64,000 bases of DNA, from positions 1-64,000 of the forward strand of contig JAKSVH010000004.1 of NCBI GenBank assembly GCA_024408085.1, written 5' to 3'. A model generated the notes under the pieces. The model was not told the DNA's origin, ran no database searches, and worked only from the letters and a program-made list of their open reading frames with translations. Shown here piece by piece: positions 43,215 to 52,180 of the stretch; positions within the stretch are counted from its first letter, which is position 1; each line of letters begins with the position of its first letter. The stretch comes from Bacilli bacterium (GTDB lineage Bacteria > Bacillota_I > Bacilli_A > RFN20 > CAG-826). The translations under genes were made by a program, and so were the position numbers.

Positions 43215-44458
43215 TGAGTTATATTAAAGGTTATCGTTGTACGATTTGTGGTGCCGAATTTAAAGAAGGCGAAGTAGGTTTAACCTGTCCTCACTGTGGT
43301 GAAAAAGGCATCCTTGACGTAATCTATGATTACGATGAGCTTAAAAAAGTACTTACCAAAGAATACTTTTCTAACAACCGTAATTACTCAATGTGGCGTT
43401 ATGCGCCTATCATGGGAATTAAAGAAGATCACATTGATGAAATGTTAAGAGTTGGATGGACTCCACTCTATCACGCAAGAAATTTAGAGAAAGAATTAGG
43501 TGTAGCAAAGCTATACGTTAAAGATGATGGCTTAAATCCAAGTGGTTCAAGTAAAGACAGAGCATCTGGCGTCGCAGTCTTAAAGGCTGTTGAAGCTGGA
43601 GCAAAAGTTATTGCTTGTTCTTCTACAGGTAACGCCGCATCAAGCTGTGCTTGTCAAGCAGCTCATATGGGACTCAAAGCAGTTATTTTCGTCCCAAAAA
43701 GAGCACCTATTGGCAAAGCCACACAAATTTGTTTATACGGTGCTACTTTAGTGAAAGTTGATGGCGACTATAAAGCCGCATTCCAACTTTCTAAAGCTGC
43801 TATCGATAAATACGGTTGGTACAACCGTAATGCTGCCATAAACCCATTCATGGTCGAAGGTAAGAAGACAGTTTCTATGGAAATTGCCGAACAACTTAAC
43901 TGGGAACCTACTGATTGGGTAGCTGTATCTGTTGGTGACGGGTGCACAGTTGGTGGCGTATACAAAGGATTTATGGAATTCCATAAGTTAGGTTTAATTA
44001 AACGAATTCCAAAGATTCTTGGTGTTCAATCTACTGGATGTTGTCCATTTGTTATTTCAAGTGAAACAGGTGAACCACTTAAAGAAGCAGACGAAAACAC
44101 TCTTGCTGACTCTATTGCAGTTGGCATCCCAAGAAACCCTATTAAAGCACTTAATGCAATTAAATTTAGTAATGGTGCTTGGGTTTCAGTGCCTGATAGT
44201 GATATCATTAAAGCAATGGGTTTACTCGGAAGAACCGAAGGTATCTTCGGTGAACCTGCCGGTGTTGCCGCAATTGCAGGCATCAAAAAGGCTGTTGAAT
44301 TAGGTATCATCAAACCTAATGAAACAGTTACTACAATCGTGACTGGCAATGGTCTAAAAGACCCAGTCAACGGACAAAAGGCGGTATCCATGCCTGATCC
44401 ACTTGAACCTAACATGGACAAATTGGATGAGTATTTAAGACAAAAAGGAGCAATTTAA
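43214..44458 (+). CDS. Threonine-synthase-like PLP enzyme with zinc ribbon
   Basis: 414 aa, fold-type-II PLP enzyme. The N-terminus has a zinc ribbon (YRCTICGAEF and LTCPHCGEKG). The PLP Lys lies in PSGSSKDRASG, the phosphate loop in SSTGNAASSCACQAA, and a Gly-rich loop in SVGDGCTVGG. True threonine synthases form threonine from phosphohomoserine, but embedded in a purine operon beside YgeY/YgeW and another PLP enzyme, the substrate may instead be a diamino or amino-acid intermediate. No threonine-pathway gene is nearby. Such threonine-synthase-like genes recur in these clusters; the exact reaction is unsettled. Confidence 0.85.
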   Translation: MSYIKGYRCTICGAEFKEGEVGLTCPHCGEKGILDVIYDYDELKKVLTKEYFSNNRNYSMWRYAPIMGIKEDHIDEMLRVGWTPLYHARNLEKELGVAKLYVKDDGLNPSGSSKDRASGVAVLKAVEAGAKVIACSSTGNAASSCACQAAHMGLKAVIFVPKRAPIGKATQICLYGATLVKVDGDYKAAFQLSKAAIDKYGWYNRNAAINPFMVEGKKTVSMEIAEQLNWEPTDWVAVSVGDGCTVGGVYKGFMEFHKLGLIKRIPKILGVQSTGCCPFVISSETGEPLKEADENTLADSIAVGIPRNPIKALNAIKFSNGAWVSVPDSDIIKAMGLLGRTEGIFGEPAGVAAIAGIKKAVELGIIKPNETVTTIVTGNGLKDPVNGQKAVSMPDPLEPNMDKLDEYLRQKGAI

Positions 44459-44459
44459 T

Positions 44460-45830
44460 ATGTCAAAAATTCCATTTGGACCTACGTATGATGAAATGTT
44501 AAATCCATCACACCAAGATCCTAAAGTCAGAGCAGAAGCTCTCAAAGCAATCAAGACAAACGAACTTGACCCGATTAACCTCTTTAACATCACATGGAAG
44601 AATGATAAGGATGAGGTTAATAAAATTGTTCTTCCAAAGGAACTTACAGGTGTAGACGCAAATATCGTTGTCTTACTTGGTAAGTATTTCCCATCTGGAT
44701 CACACAAAGTTGGTCCAGCTTATTCAACACTCATGGAAGGATGTGTTGATGGCGAAATTATCCCAGGAAAACACACAATTCTTGGCCCTTCAACAGGCAA
44801 CTTTGGTATTGGCGTTTCTTACATCACAAACTTGATGAAATATGATGCAATCGTCATTATGCCAGACAACATGTCAAAAGAAAGATATGAACGTATTTCA
44901 AAATACGGTGCAAAACTTGATTTGACACCAGGTTCAGAATCAGACGTTATTCTTACACTTGAAAGAACATACGAACTCAAGAAGAACCCAATGAATAGAA
45001 CTTTAGCTCAATTTGAGCTCTTACCAAACTATCGTTTCCACAGACACGTTACTGGTAATTCCTGTATCGAAGCTGTCAAAGGTATTGGTAATGGTCGTAT
45101 CGCATGTTTCTGTTCAGCACCAGGCTCAGCCGGTACTTTAGCAGCAGGCGACCAAATTAAAGTTGCATTCCCAGAATGTAAAATTGCAGCTCTTGAACCA
45201 CATGAATGTTCAACACTCACCAATGGTGGTTTAGGACAACACAGAATTGAAGGTATTGGCGATAAGATGATTACTCTTATTCACAACGCCTTAACAACTG
45301 ACTTCATCACCCAAATCATCGATGATGATTGTGTCCGTGGTTTAGCAGTTATCCATGAAGGTAAAGAAATCCTTAAAGCTCATGGTGTTCCAGCAAAAGT
45401 TGCAGATTCAATGGTAGACCTCTTTGGTGTCTCCGGTATTTGTAATATTCTTGGAGCTATCAAGATGGCAAAATATCTCAAACTCGGTCCAAACGACAAC
45501 GTCGTTACAATCGCAACCGACTCATTTGATAGATATCCATCAGTCATTAAGAACCTCCATGATAGAGAACTCGAAGTTACTGATCACGTTTTAGAGAGAT
45601 GGTTCAACGACGTCTTTATGGGCGCTGATGGTTCCTATATCCTAGATACACGTGGAGCAGAAGCTAAAGAAAAACTCTTCAAACAAAAAGAATCAGACTG
45701 GTTAAAATTCGGCTACAAACAAGAATATCTTGATGCCATGAGAAAACCAGAATTCTGGGAAGCAGAATACAACAAAGTCTTCGAATACGATAAGAAGATT
45801 AAAGAAATGCGTGGAAAGGAAATCAAATAA
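44460..45830 (+). CDS. PLP-dependent fold-type-II enzyme at the YgeX position
   Basis: 456 aa. The PLP Lys is in [11 protein letters not shown], the phosphate-binding loop in [14 protein letters not shown], and a second Gly-rich segment in [14 protein letters not shown]. In other purine clusters this slot is held by YgeX, 2,3-diaminopropionate ammonia-lyase (about 400 aa), which makes pyruvate and two ammonia. The present protein keeps the fold but its sequence is only distantly YgeX-like, with an N-terminal cap and a longer C-terminal region. I therefore call it YgeX-equivalent by context only. It abuts both the threonine-synthase-like gene and ygeY. Confidence 0.8.
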   Translation: MSKIPFGPTYDEMLNPSHQDPKVRAEALKAIKTNELDPINLFNITWKNDKDEVNKIVLPKELTGVDANIVVLLGKYFPSGSHKVGPAYSTLMEGCVDGEIIPGKHTILGPSTGNFGIGVSYITNLMKYDAIVIMPDNMSKERYERISKYGAKLDLTPGSESDVILTLERTYELKKNPMNRTLAQFELLPNYRFHRHVTGNSCIEAVKGIGNGRIACFCSAPGSAGTLAAGDQIKVAFPECKIAALEPHECSTLTNGGLGQHRIEGIGDKMITLIHNALTTDFITQIIDDDCVRGLAVIHEGKEILKAHGVPAKVADSMVDLFGVSGICNILGAIKMAKYLKLGPNDNVVTIATDSFDRYPSVIKNLHDRELEVTDHVLERWFNDVFMGADGSYILDTRGAEAKEKLFKQKESDWLKFGYKQEYLDAMRKPEFWEAEYNKVFEYDKKIKEMRGKEIK

Positions 45831-47050
45831 TGAAAGTTTCATTTGAAGAAATCCTCAAGAAAGCCGAATCATATAAGGCTGATATGACAAAATTCCTTCG
45901 TGACATGGTTAAGATTCCATCAGAATCATGTGAAGAAAAAGATGTCGTTCTCCGCATTAAAGAAGAAATGCTCAAAGTTGGTTTCGACAAAGTCGAAATC
46001 GACCCAATGGGCAACGTAATGGGCTATATCGGCCATGGTAAACACCTCATCGCAATGGACGCACATATCGATACAGTCGGTATTGGCGAAATTAAGAACT
46101 GGAAGTTCGATCCATATGAAGGTTTTGAAGATGATGTCTACATTGGTGGACGTGGAACTTCAGACCAAGAAGGTGGTATGGCTTCAATGGTCTATGCAGG
46201 TAAAATCATTAAAGATTTAGGCCTCGAAGATGATTACACACTTCTTGTAACAGGTACTGTTCAAGAAGAAGACTGTGATGGTCTTTGCTGGAAATACATT
46301 ATTGAACAAGATAAGATTAAACCAGAATTCGTTGTTTCAACTGAACCAACAAGCTGCCAAATCTATCGTGGTCACCGTGGACGTATGGAAATCAAAGTCA
46401 ACGTTCGTGGTATTTCCTGCCATGGTTCTGCACCAGAACGTGGCGACAATGCTATTTACAAAATGGCAGACATTATTAATCAAATTAAGGAACTTAACGA
46501 AACAGGACTTGCCTATGATCCATTCTTAGGAAAAGGTACTGTTACAATTTCCCAAATCTTCCATAAATCACCAAGCCGCTGTGCAGTCGCTGATGGTTGC
46601 TGGATTTCACTTGATAGACGTTTAACAGTTGGTGAAAACGATAAAACATCAATTGCAGAAATCGAAAACTTACCAGCAGTTAAAGCTGCTAAAGCAGAAG
46701 TCACAATGTACGATTATGAACGTCCAGCCTATACTGGATTAGTTTATAAACAAGAATGTTACTTCCCAACATGGGTTATTCCAGAGGAATCAATCTACGT
46801 TCAATCCTTAAAACAAGGTTACGAAGGATTATTTGGAAAAGCTCCAGTTATTGATAAGTGGACATTCTCAACCAATGGCGTCTCAATTTGTGGACGTTTT
46901 GGAATTCCTTGCTTAGGCTTCGGCCCAGGTGATGAAAAAGAAGCTCACGCACCAAATGAAAAGACACGTAAACAAGATCTTGTCATCTGTGCAGCTTTAT
47001 ATGCAACAATTCCAGGTCTTTACCTCGAGAATTTAGCAAAACAAAAATAG
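45830..47050 (+). CDS. ygeY: YgeY-family M20 metallohydrolase
   Basis: 406 aa, normal for YgeY. M20 peptidase/deacetylase motifs: [13 protein letters not shown] (metal His, Asp), [17 protein letters not shown] (bridging Asp), [10 protein letters not shown] (catalytic Glu pair) and [15 protein letters not shown] introducing the dimerisation lid, with [13 protein letters not shown]. YgeY is part of the selenium-metabolism/purine gene set and is required for urate breakdown in gut bacteria; it probably cleaves an amide-linked intermediate. It starts on the last base of the preceding gene. Confidence 0.92.
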   Translation: MKVSFEEILKKAESYKADMTKFLRDMVKIPSESCEEKDVVLRIKEEMLKVGFDKVEIDPMGNVMGYIGHGKHLIAMDAHIDTVGIGEIKNWKFDPYEGFEDDVYIGGRGTSDQEGGMASMVYAGKIIKDLGLEDDYTLLVTGTVQEEDCDGLCWKYIIEQDKIKPEFVVSTEPTSCQIYRGHRGRMEIKVNVRGISCHGSAPERGDNAIYKMADIINQIKELNETGLAYDPFLGKGTVTISQIFHKSPSRCAVADGCWISLDRRLTVGENDKTSIAEIENLPAVKAAKAEVTMYDYERPAYTGLVYKQECYFPTWVIPEESIYVQSLKQGYEGLFGKAPVIDKWTFSTNGVSICGRFGIPCLGFGPGDEKEAHAPNEKTRKQDLVICAALYATIPGLYLENLAKQK

Positions 47051-47061
47051 GAGTATAGAAA

Positions 47062-48072
47062 ATGGAAAAAATCGAACCAAGATTCGCTGGTCGTCATCTT
47101 ATTACCTTAGAAGATTTTACTAAGGAAGAAATCGACTACATGCTCAAAGTATCCCATGAAATGAAGGATGCTTTCTATGCTAACGAACCAATGCCTTTCT
47201 TAGAAGGCAAAACAGGTTTCTTGATGTTCTTTGAACAGTCAACACGTACAAGAAACTCATTTGAATCAGGTATGGCACAATTAGGTGGCCACGCCACATT
47301 CCTTGATACATCAATGATGCAAATTGCTCATGGTGAATCAGCAAAAGATACTGCAGTTATTCTTTCTTCATTCGGTCACATGATTGCTTGTAGATATTGT
47401 AACTGGGGACTCGGAAACAAATACATCCGTGAAATGGCCAAATGGTCAACAGTTCCTATCATTAACTTACAATGTGATTTATATCACCCAATGCAAGCAT
47501 TAGCAGACTTAATGACAATCGAAGATGAATTTGGAAAAACAAAGAACTTAAAGGTCTCTGTTATTTGGGCAATGGCCACAACACACAAGAAACCAATTTC
47601 AGTTCCAGTTTCACAAGTTTTACTCTTCCCAAGATACGGAATTGATGTCACATTAGCATACCCAGAAGGATATGATTTACCAGACTGGGTTATTGAAAAA
47701 GCCCGCAAAAACGCCGCTGAAAATGGTGGATCTCTCACTATTACTCACGACATGGATGCAGCTTATAAAGATGCTGATGTTGTCTTCCCAAAGAACTGGG
47801 GTTCATGGGTCACCAACCAATCAACCACAGTTGTCGATGATGCACTCCTTGCCTTAAAAGCATGGAAATGTACACCAGACAAAATGGCTCTTGCCAAACC
47901 AACCTGCCGTTACATGCATGCACTTCCAGCAGACCGTGTAAACGAAGTTGTTGATGAAGTTATTGATGGACCACAATCAGTTGTCTATCAAGAAGCTGAG
48001 AACAGAATCCACACAGCTAAAGCTGTTATGGCATTATTTGTTCACGACAAGATCCCATCAGATAGACGTTAA
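47062..48072 (+). CDS. ygeW: YgeW-type knotted carbamoyltransferase
   Basis: 336 aa. Carbamoyl-phosphate loop FFEQSTRTRNSFESG, the second-substrate and knot region SAKDTAVILSSFGHMI, YHPMQALADLMTI (in place of the usual HPxQ), TTHKKPISVPVSQ and the C-terminal MHALPADRVNEVVDE. In purine degradation YgeW is thought to recover carbamoyl phosphate from a ureido intermediate, from which a kinase would make ATP. It is about 60 residues shorter than the E. coli protein. Last gene of the operon, with a GGAG ribosome site and a terminator right after. Confidence 0.9.
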   Translation: MEKIEPRFAGRHLITLEDFTKEEIDYMLKVSHEMKDAFYANEPMPFLEGKTGFLMFFEQSTRTRNSFESGMAQLGGHATFLDTSMMQIAHGESAKDTAVILSSFGHMIACRYCNWGLGNKYIREMAKWSTVPIINLQCDLYHPMQALADLMTIEDEFGKTKNLKVSVIWAMATTHKKPISVPVSQVLLFPRYGIDVTLAYPEGYDLPDWVIEKARKNAAENGGSLTITHDMDAAYKDADVVFPKNWGSWVTNQSTTVVDDALLALKAWKCTPDKMALAKPTCRYMHALPADRVNEVVDEVIDGPQSVVYQEAENRIHTAKAVMALFVHDKIPSDRR

Positions 48073-48090
48073 TTGCTCTAAATATAAATT

Positions 48091-48121
48091 AGCGGGGTTA
48101 CTTCGTAGCTCCGCTTTTTTA
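48091..48121 (+). terminator. Terminator of the purine operon
   Basis: AGCGGGG...CTCCGCT stem (one G-T pair) followed by a run of seven T. Confidence 0.85.
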
Positions 48122-48122
48122 T

Positions 48123-48150
48123 TTGCGTTTATGCCTATATGTGTTAGAAT
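48123..48150 (+). promoter_or_regulatory. Promoter of sdaA, leaderless type
   Basis: TTGCGT (48123-48128), 16 bases, extended -10 TGT-TAGAAT (TAGAAT at 48145-48150), then nine bases to the ATG at 48160. No Shine-Dalgarno sequence. Confidence 0.6.
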
Positions 48151-48159
48151 AACAGCACT

Positions 48160-49422
48160 ATGAAATCAATCCGTTATTTATACCGTATAGGAAATGGTCC
48201 ATCCTCTTCGCATACAATTGGACCTTCAAGAATTTCAAAATATGCTGTAAAAAACTTCCCAAATGCAGATCATTTTGATGTTACATTATTTGGATCTTTT
48301 GCTTTAACTGGCAGAGGTCACATGACTGACAAAGCTATTGTCACTTCGTGTGCTCCAATCCCAACAAACATTTATTTTGATTACAAAACTAAAACACAAC
48401 ATCCAAATACTGTAAAGTTTGATGTTTATAATAAAGACGGAACTCATGAGATTTTATGGGCAACTTCACCTGGTGGTGGTTCCATTCGTATCGGTGACGA
48501 AAAGAGTGCACCAGAACCAGAAATTTATAAAGAAAAGAACTTTGCTGAAATTCGTAAAGTTTGTGAAAAGAATAACTGGACTTTAGTTGATTACGTAGTA
48601 AATCGTGAAGGCGAAGAAATCTTTGATTACCTTGGAGAAGTTTATGATGCAATGATGGCCGCTATCGATAGAGGTCTTAAGGCAACCGGAGAACTTCCAG
48701 GTAAACTTCATGTTCAACGTAGAGCCAGAGATTTCCTTAAATCACTTTATGTTGATGAATCCGAAGTCGGAAACTCATTTAGAATGATGTATGCTTATGC
48801 ATTTGCTGTCAGTGAAGAAAATGCATCAGGTGGAGTCGTTGTTACTGCTCCAACATGTGGTTCTTGTGGTGTTTTACCTTCGGTAATGAAATACTATGGT
48901 GAGAAGTATAAAAAACCAAGACAAACAATTCTTGAGGCTTTAGCGGTCGCTGGAATTATTGGTAACGTTATTAAGTATAATGCTTCTCTTGCAGGTGCTG
49001 AAGCAGGCTGCCAGGCTGAAATTGGTTCAGCTTGTTCAATGGCTGCTGCAGCTTATGCTTATCTCAAAAAAGAAGACATTGATGGAATTGAGTGTGCTGC
49101 TGAAGTCGCTATGGAACACTCACTTGGTTTAACTTGTGACCCAGTCGGCGGTTACGTTATCATTCCATGTATTGAAAGAAACGCTATTGCTGCAATCCGT
49201 GCAGTTGCAGCTGGAAGACTTGCAGAATACGCTCACGCATCAAATGCTGTCTCGTTTGATACAGTTGTCGAAACAATGTATAAGACCGGAAAAGATTTGA
49301 ACAAAAGATATCGTGAAACAGCTAAAGGTGGACTTGCTGAATCGTTCATGAAAGCTATGAAAAATGCTCCTAAAACACCAACACGTCCAAAACATAAAAA
49401 GCGTATTATTGACGCAAAATAA
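48160..49422 (+). CDS. sdaA: L-serine ammonia-lyase, iron-sulfur dependent, single chain
   Basis: 420 aa: beta domain (MKSIRYLYRIGNGPSSSHTI, FGSFALTGRGHMTDKAI) and alpha catalytic domain fused in one chain. The oxygen-sensitive 4Fe-4S cluster Cys lie in APTCGSCGVLPSVMKY, AGCQAEIGSACSMA and LTCDPVGGYVIIPC. It turns L-serine into pyruvate and ammonia. It stands alone directly after the purine operon with its own promoter. As 2,3-diaminopropionate also yields pyruvate, it complements an amino-acid/purine fermenting lifestyle. cysS begins 12 bases after its stop. Confidence 0.93.
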   Translation: MKSIRYLYRIGNGPSSSHTIGPSRISKYAVKNFPNADHFDVTLFGSFALTGRGHMTDKAIVTSCAPIPTNIYFDYKTKTQHPNTVKFDVYNKDGTHEILWATSPGGGSIRIGDEKSAPEPEIYKEKNFAEIRKVCEKNNWTLVDYVVNREGEEIFDYLGEVYDAMMAAIDRGLKATGELPGKLHVQRRARDFLKSLYVDESEVGNSFRMMYAYAFAVSEENASGGVVVTAPTCGSCGVLPSVMKYYGEKYKKPRQTILEALAVAGIIGNVIKYNASLAGAEAGCQAEIGSACSMAAAAYAYLKKEDIDGIECAAEVAMEHSLGLTCDPVGGYVIIPCIERNAIAAIRAVAAGRLAEYAHASNAVSFDTVVETMYKTGKDLNKRYRETAKGGLAESFMKAMKNAPKTPTRPKHKKRIIDAK

Positions 49423-49434
49423 TGGAGAATTGCT

Positions 49435-50766
49435 ATGGAAATTAAAGTTTTTAACTCATTATCAAATAGTGTTGAAGTATTAAAACCAATCAGAGAAAAT
49501 GAAGTCTCCATTTATTGCTGTGGACCAACAGTTTATGGTGATGCACACGTTGGAAATATTCGTCCTGTTATTGTGTTTGATACACTCAGACGTTTTTTAG
49601 AATACGTTGGTTACAATGTTAAACTTGTCTCTAACTTCACTGATGTTGATGACAAGATTATTAAAAAAGCAGTGGAAGAAGAAGTTTCTGAATCTGTTAT
49701 TACTGATCGTTACATTAAAGCCTACAAAGAAGTTCTTAGTAAGCTCAATGTTAAACAACATTATAAAAATCCAAGAGTCACCGAATATATGGGTTTCATC
49801 ATTTCCTACATTGATGACCTTGTAAAAGCTGGTGCTGCATATGAAATTGATGGAGATGTATTCTTTAGAATAAGCTCAATCCAAGACTATGGTGAATTAT
49901 CAAATATCAAAATTGATGATTTAGTTGTTGGCGCTCGTATTGAAGAAAACTCTAAGAAAGAATCACCATTAGATTTCTGCTTATGGAAGAAAACAGATGT
50001 TGGCATTCAATGGGATTCCCCTTGGGGAAAAGGCCGTCCAGGATGGCACACAGAATGCTGCGTTATGATTGACTCCATCTTTGATGGAAAGATAGATATT
50101 CATGGTGGTGGATTTGACTTAAAGTTCCCACACCACGAAAACGAAATTGCACAAGCAAAAGCACATGATCACAATAAGATTGCTAATGTTTGGATGCACA
50201 ATGGTTTCGTTAATTTTGGAAATGAGAAAATGTCAAAGTCTTTAGGCAATGTCGTTTTAGCTAAAGACGCAATTGCAAAATATGGCGGAAACGTTATGAG
50301 ACTTCTTATTTTAGAAACTCATTATCGTGCTCCAGTTTCATTTACTGAAGAAACAGTTCAATCAACTGTTAATGAATTAGAGAAAATTAAGAAAGTTTAT
50401 AACCAATTAGCAGTGGGAATTCAAGTCAATCATGGAGACCTAAAATCAGGTACTCCAGAAGTGGCTGATTTCTTAGCTGCAATGGCTGATGATTTAAACA
50501 CCTCAAATGCCCTTGCTGCACTCTTTGAAAAGGTTAAACTCGCAAACGTAGAATTGCGCAAAAATCCGCAAAATCTCCAGGAAATCTCCAATATTTTCGC
50601 ATCAATTAATGCAATGCTTTCTATTTTAGGAATCGTTTTAGATGCTCCAATTTTAACTCCAGAATTAGAGAAGATTTATGCTGAATATTTGAGACTAAAA
50701 TCCGAGAAGAAATTTGAAGAATCTGATAAGCTCAGAAACGTGTTAATGGAGAACAAAATTATCTAG
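49435..50766 (+). CDS. cysS: Cysteinyl-tRNA synthetase
   Basis: 443 aa class I synthetase. HIGH-equivalent TVYGDAHVGN with zinc Cys in YCCGPTVYG, SPWGKGRPGWHTECCVM and HHENEIAQ (remaining zinc ligands), and NEKMSKSLGN (KMSKS). The start at 49435 has a GGAG site. It opens the conserved Bacilli block cysS-rlmB-sigH position-rpmG-secE-nusG. The C-terminal helical extension is short, as in small genomes. Confidence 0.96.
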   Translation: MEIKVFNSLSNSVEVLKPIRENEVSIYCCGPTVYGDAHVGNIRPVIVFDTLRRFLEYVGYNVKLVSNFTDVDDKIIKKAVEEEVSESVITDRYIKAYKEVLSKLNVKQHYKNPRVTEYMGFIISYIDDLVKAGAAYEIDGDVFFRISSIQDYGELSNIKIDDLVVGARIEENSKKESPLDFCLWKKTDVGIQWDSPWGKGRPGWHTECCVMIDSIFDGKIDIHGGGFDLKFPHHENEIAQAKAHDHNKIANVWMHNGFVNFGNEKMSKSLGNVVLAKDAIAKYGGNVMRLLILETHYRAPVSFTEETVQSTVNELEKIKKVYNQLAVGIQVNHGDLKSGTPEVADFLAAMADDLNTSNALAALFEKVKLANVELRKNPQNLQEISNIFASINAMLSILGIVLDAPILTPELEKIYAEYLRLKSEKKFEESDKLRNVLMENKII

Positions 50767-50768
50767 TT

Positions 50769-51509
50769 ATGAAAAGTGGGAATAGAAATTCAAAAAGTAG
50801 TGTAGAATTAGTGTATGGAAGATTGCCTTCACTTAATACTTTATCGCAAAGTAAAGTAAAAGCAATTTATCTTCAAAAAGGTTTTAAAGACGAAAAAATC
50901 CTTGCAGAAATTCAAAAGACTAAACTTTCCCCTAAGTATTTAGATTTGAATGCTCTTAACGATTTAGCAAGAGGCGGAAACCATCAAGGTATTGTTGTCG
51001 AAGTTGCTCCTCATGAGTATTCATCTTTAGATGAAATAATCAATTGTTCCAAGAAGAGCGAACATCCTTTAGTTCTCATTTTAGATGAGATTGAAGATCC
51101 ACATAACTTTGGAGCAATTTTGCGTTCAGCAGACGCATTCGGTGTTGATGGCGTTATTATCAAGTCACGCAATCAAGTACCACTTAATATGACGGTCGCC
51201 AAAGTTTCAACTGGCGCAATTGAGTATGTAAAAGTCGCAGTTGTCAATAATTTAGTTTCAGCAATCAATAAATTAAAAGAAAATGGTTTCTGGATCTACA
51301 CTGCTGATGGAAGCGGTAAAGACAATTATGAAGCCCTTGATTACTCAGGACCAACTGCTTTAGTAGTTGGTAGTGAGGGTCATGGAGCATCTAGACTTGT
51401 AATGGAAAACTCTGATTTTATTATAAAAATTCCTATGAAAGGACACGTAAATTCACTTAACGTTTCAGTGTCTGTTGGAATTTTATTATCCAGAATTGTA
51501 AACAAGTAA
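50769..51509 (+). CDS. rlmB: 23S rRNA (guanosine-2'-O-)-methyltransferase RlmB
   Basis: 246 aa SPOUT methyltransferase. An N-terminal L30-like substrate-binding region (VYGRLPSLNTL, LARGGNHQGIV) precedes the knot: ILDEIEDPHNFGAILRSADA (motif 1), LVVGSEGHGASRL (motif 2) and IPMKGHVNSLNVSVSVGILL (motif 3, SAM knot). It follows cysS by two bases, the classic arrangement, although the mini-RNase III gene that usually separates the two is missing. Confidence 0.93.
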   Translation: MKSGNRNSKSSVELVYGRLPSLNTLSQSKVKAIYLQKGFKDEKILAEIQKTKLSPKYLDLNALNDLARGGNHQGIVVEVAPHEYSSLDEIINCSKKSEHPLVLILDEIEDPHNFGAILRSADAFGVDGVIIKSRNQVPLNMTVAKVSTGAIEYVKVAVVNNLVSAINKLKENGFWIYTADGSGKDNYEALDYSGPTALVVGSEGHGASRLVMENSDFIIKIPMKGHVNSLNVSVSVGILLSRIVNK

Positions 51510-51543
51510 AGATAAAATCTTCCTCTGGAAGGAGGAAAGAAAT

Positions 51544-52146
51544 ATGCAGAAAAATATTAGTGCTCTTTTTATTGCTGCCAAAAGCAATGAAGGAGCCTTA
51601 GAAGTTTTGACAAATGAACTTTTAAGCTATGGCAAATCAGTTGCAAAAAGCATCATGCATAGGTACAACGTTTTCAACCTAGTTGTTGAAGATATTGAAG
51701 ATTACATCTTGTTCGTTATTAAGCGTATTTATGATAATTTCGAACCAAACATTAAAAATTTTAATGATTATGTAACTTTTGTAATGTACAGACGTTTAAC
51801 AAGTAAAATACTTGAAATGTGTTCTGTAAGCACATCACAAGCGACATCTTTAGATGAAGAATTAGATGAATCCTATTCATTTTATGACATTATTGAAGAC
51901 AGAAATTGCCCATCAATTCCTGACACAATTTCATATAATGAATTTCAATTAAGAATGTCTTCGCCAAATGCAGATGATGACCAAACAGAAACTAAGAAAA
52001 AGAAAGTTTTTGCATTGGAACAACTCGGTTATTCTGGAAGAGAAATCATGAAGATGATGAGATTATCTGAAGGTACTTATCGTTATATTAAAACACTTAT
52101 TAAGAACGATATTGAAATCGAGAAATTCAAAATGGATATTAAATAA
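51544..52146 (+). CDS. Divergent sigma-factor-like protein at the sigH locus
   Basis: 200 aa. In Bacilli the gene between rlmB and rpmG is normally sigH (with yacP). The protein keeps a sigma-like plan: an N-terminal helical region (YGKSVAKSIMHRYNVFNLVVEDIEDYILFVIKRIYDNFEPN, about 28-67) like sigma region 2, NDYVTFVMYRRLTSKIL, and a C-terminal helix-turn-helix QLGYSGREIMKMMRLSEGTY (about 160-180) like region 4. Conservation of core sigma residues is weak. It may be a rapidly evolving alternative sigma factor or a relic used as a regulator. The ribosome site GGAGGAAAG is strong, so it is expressed. Confidence 0.65.
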   Translation: MQKNISALFIAAKSNEGALEVLTNELLSYGKSVAKSIMHRYNVFNLVVEDIEDYILFVIKRIYDNFEPNIKNFNDYVTFVMYRRLTSKILEMCSVSTSQATSLDEELDESYSFYDIIEDRNCPSIPDTISYNEFQLRMSSPNADDDQTETKKKKVFALEQLGYSGREIMKMMRLSEGTYRYIKTLIKNDIEIEKFKMDIK

Positions 52147-52180
52147 CTTCTGTGCTAATATATTAGCAAGGAGTTTTATT

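Noticed and set aside
44026-44421. 131-aa minus-strand ORF inside the threonine-synthase-like gene
   Set aside because: Antisense of conserved PLP-enzyme motifs; no independent signals.
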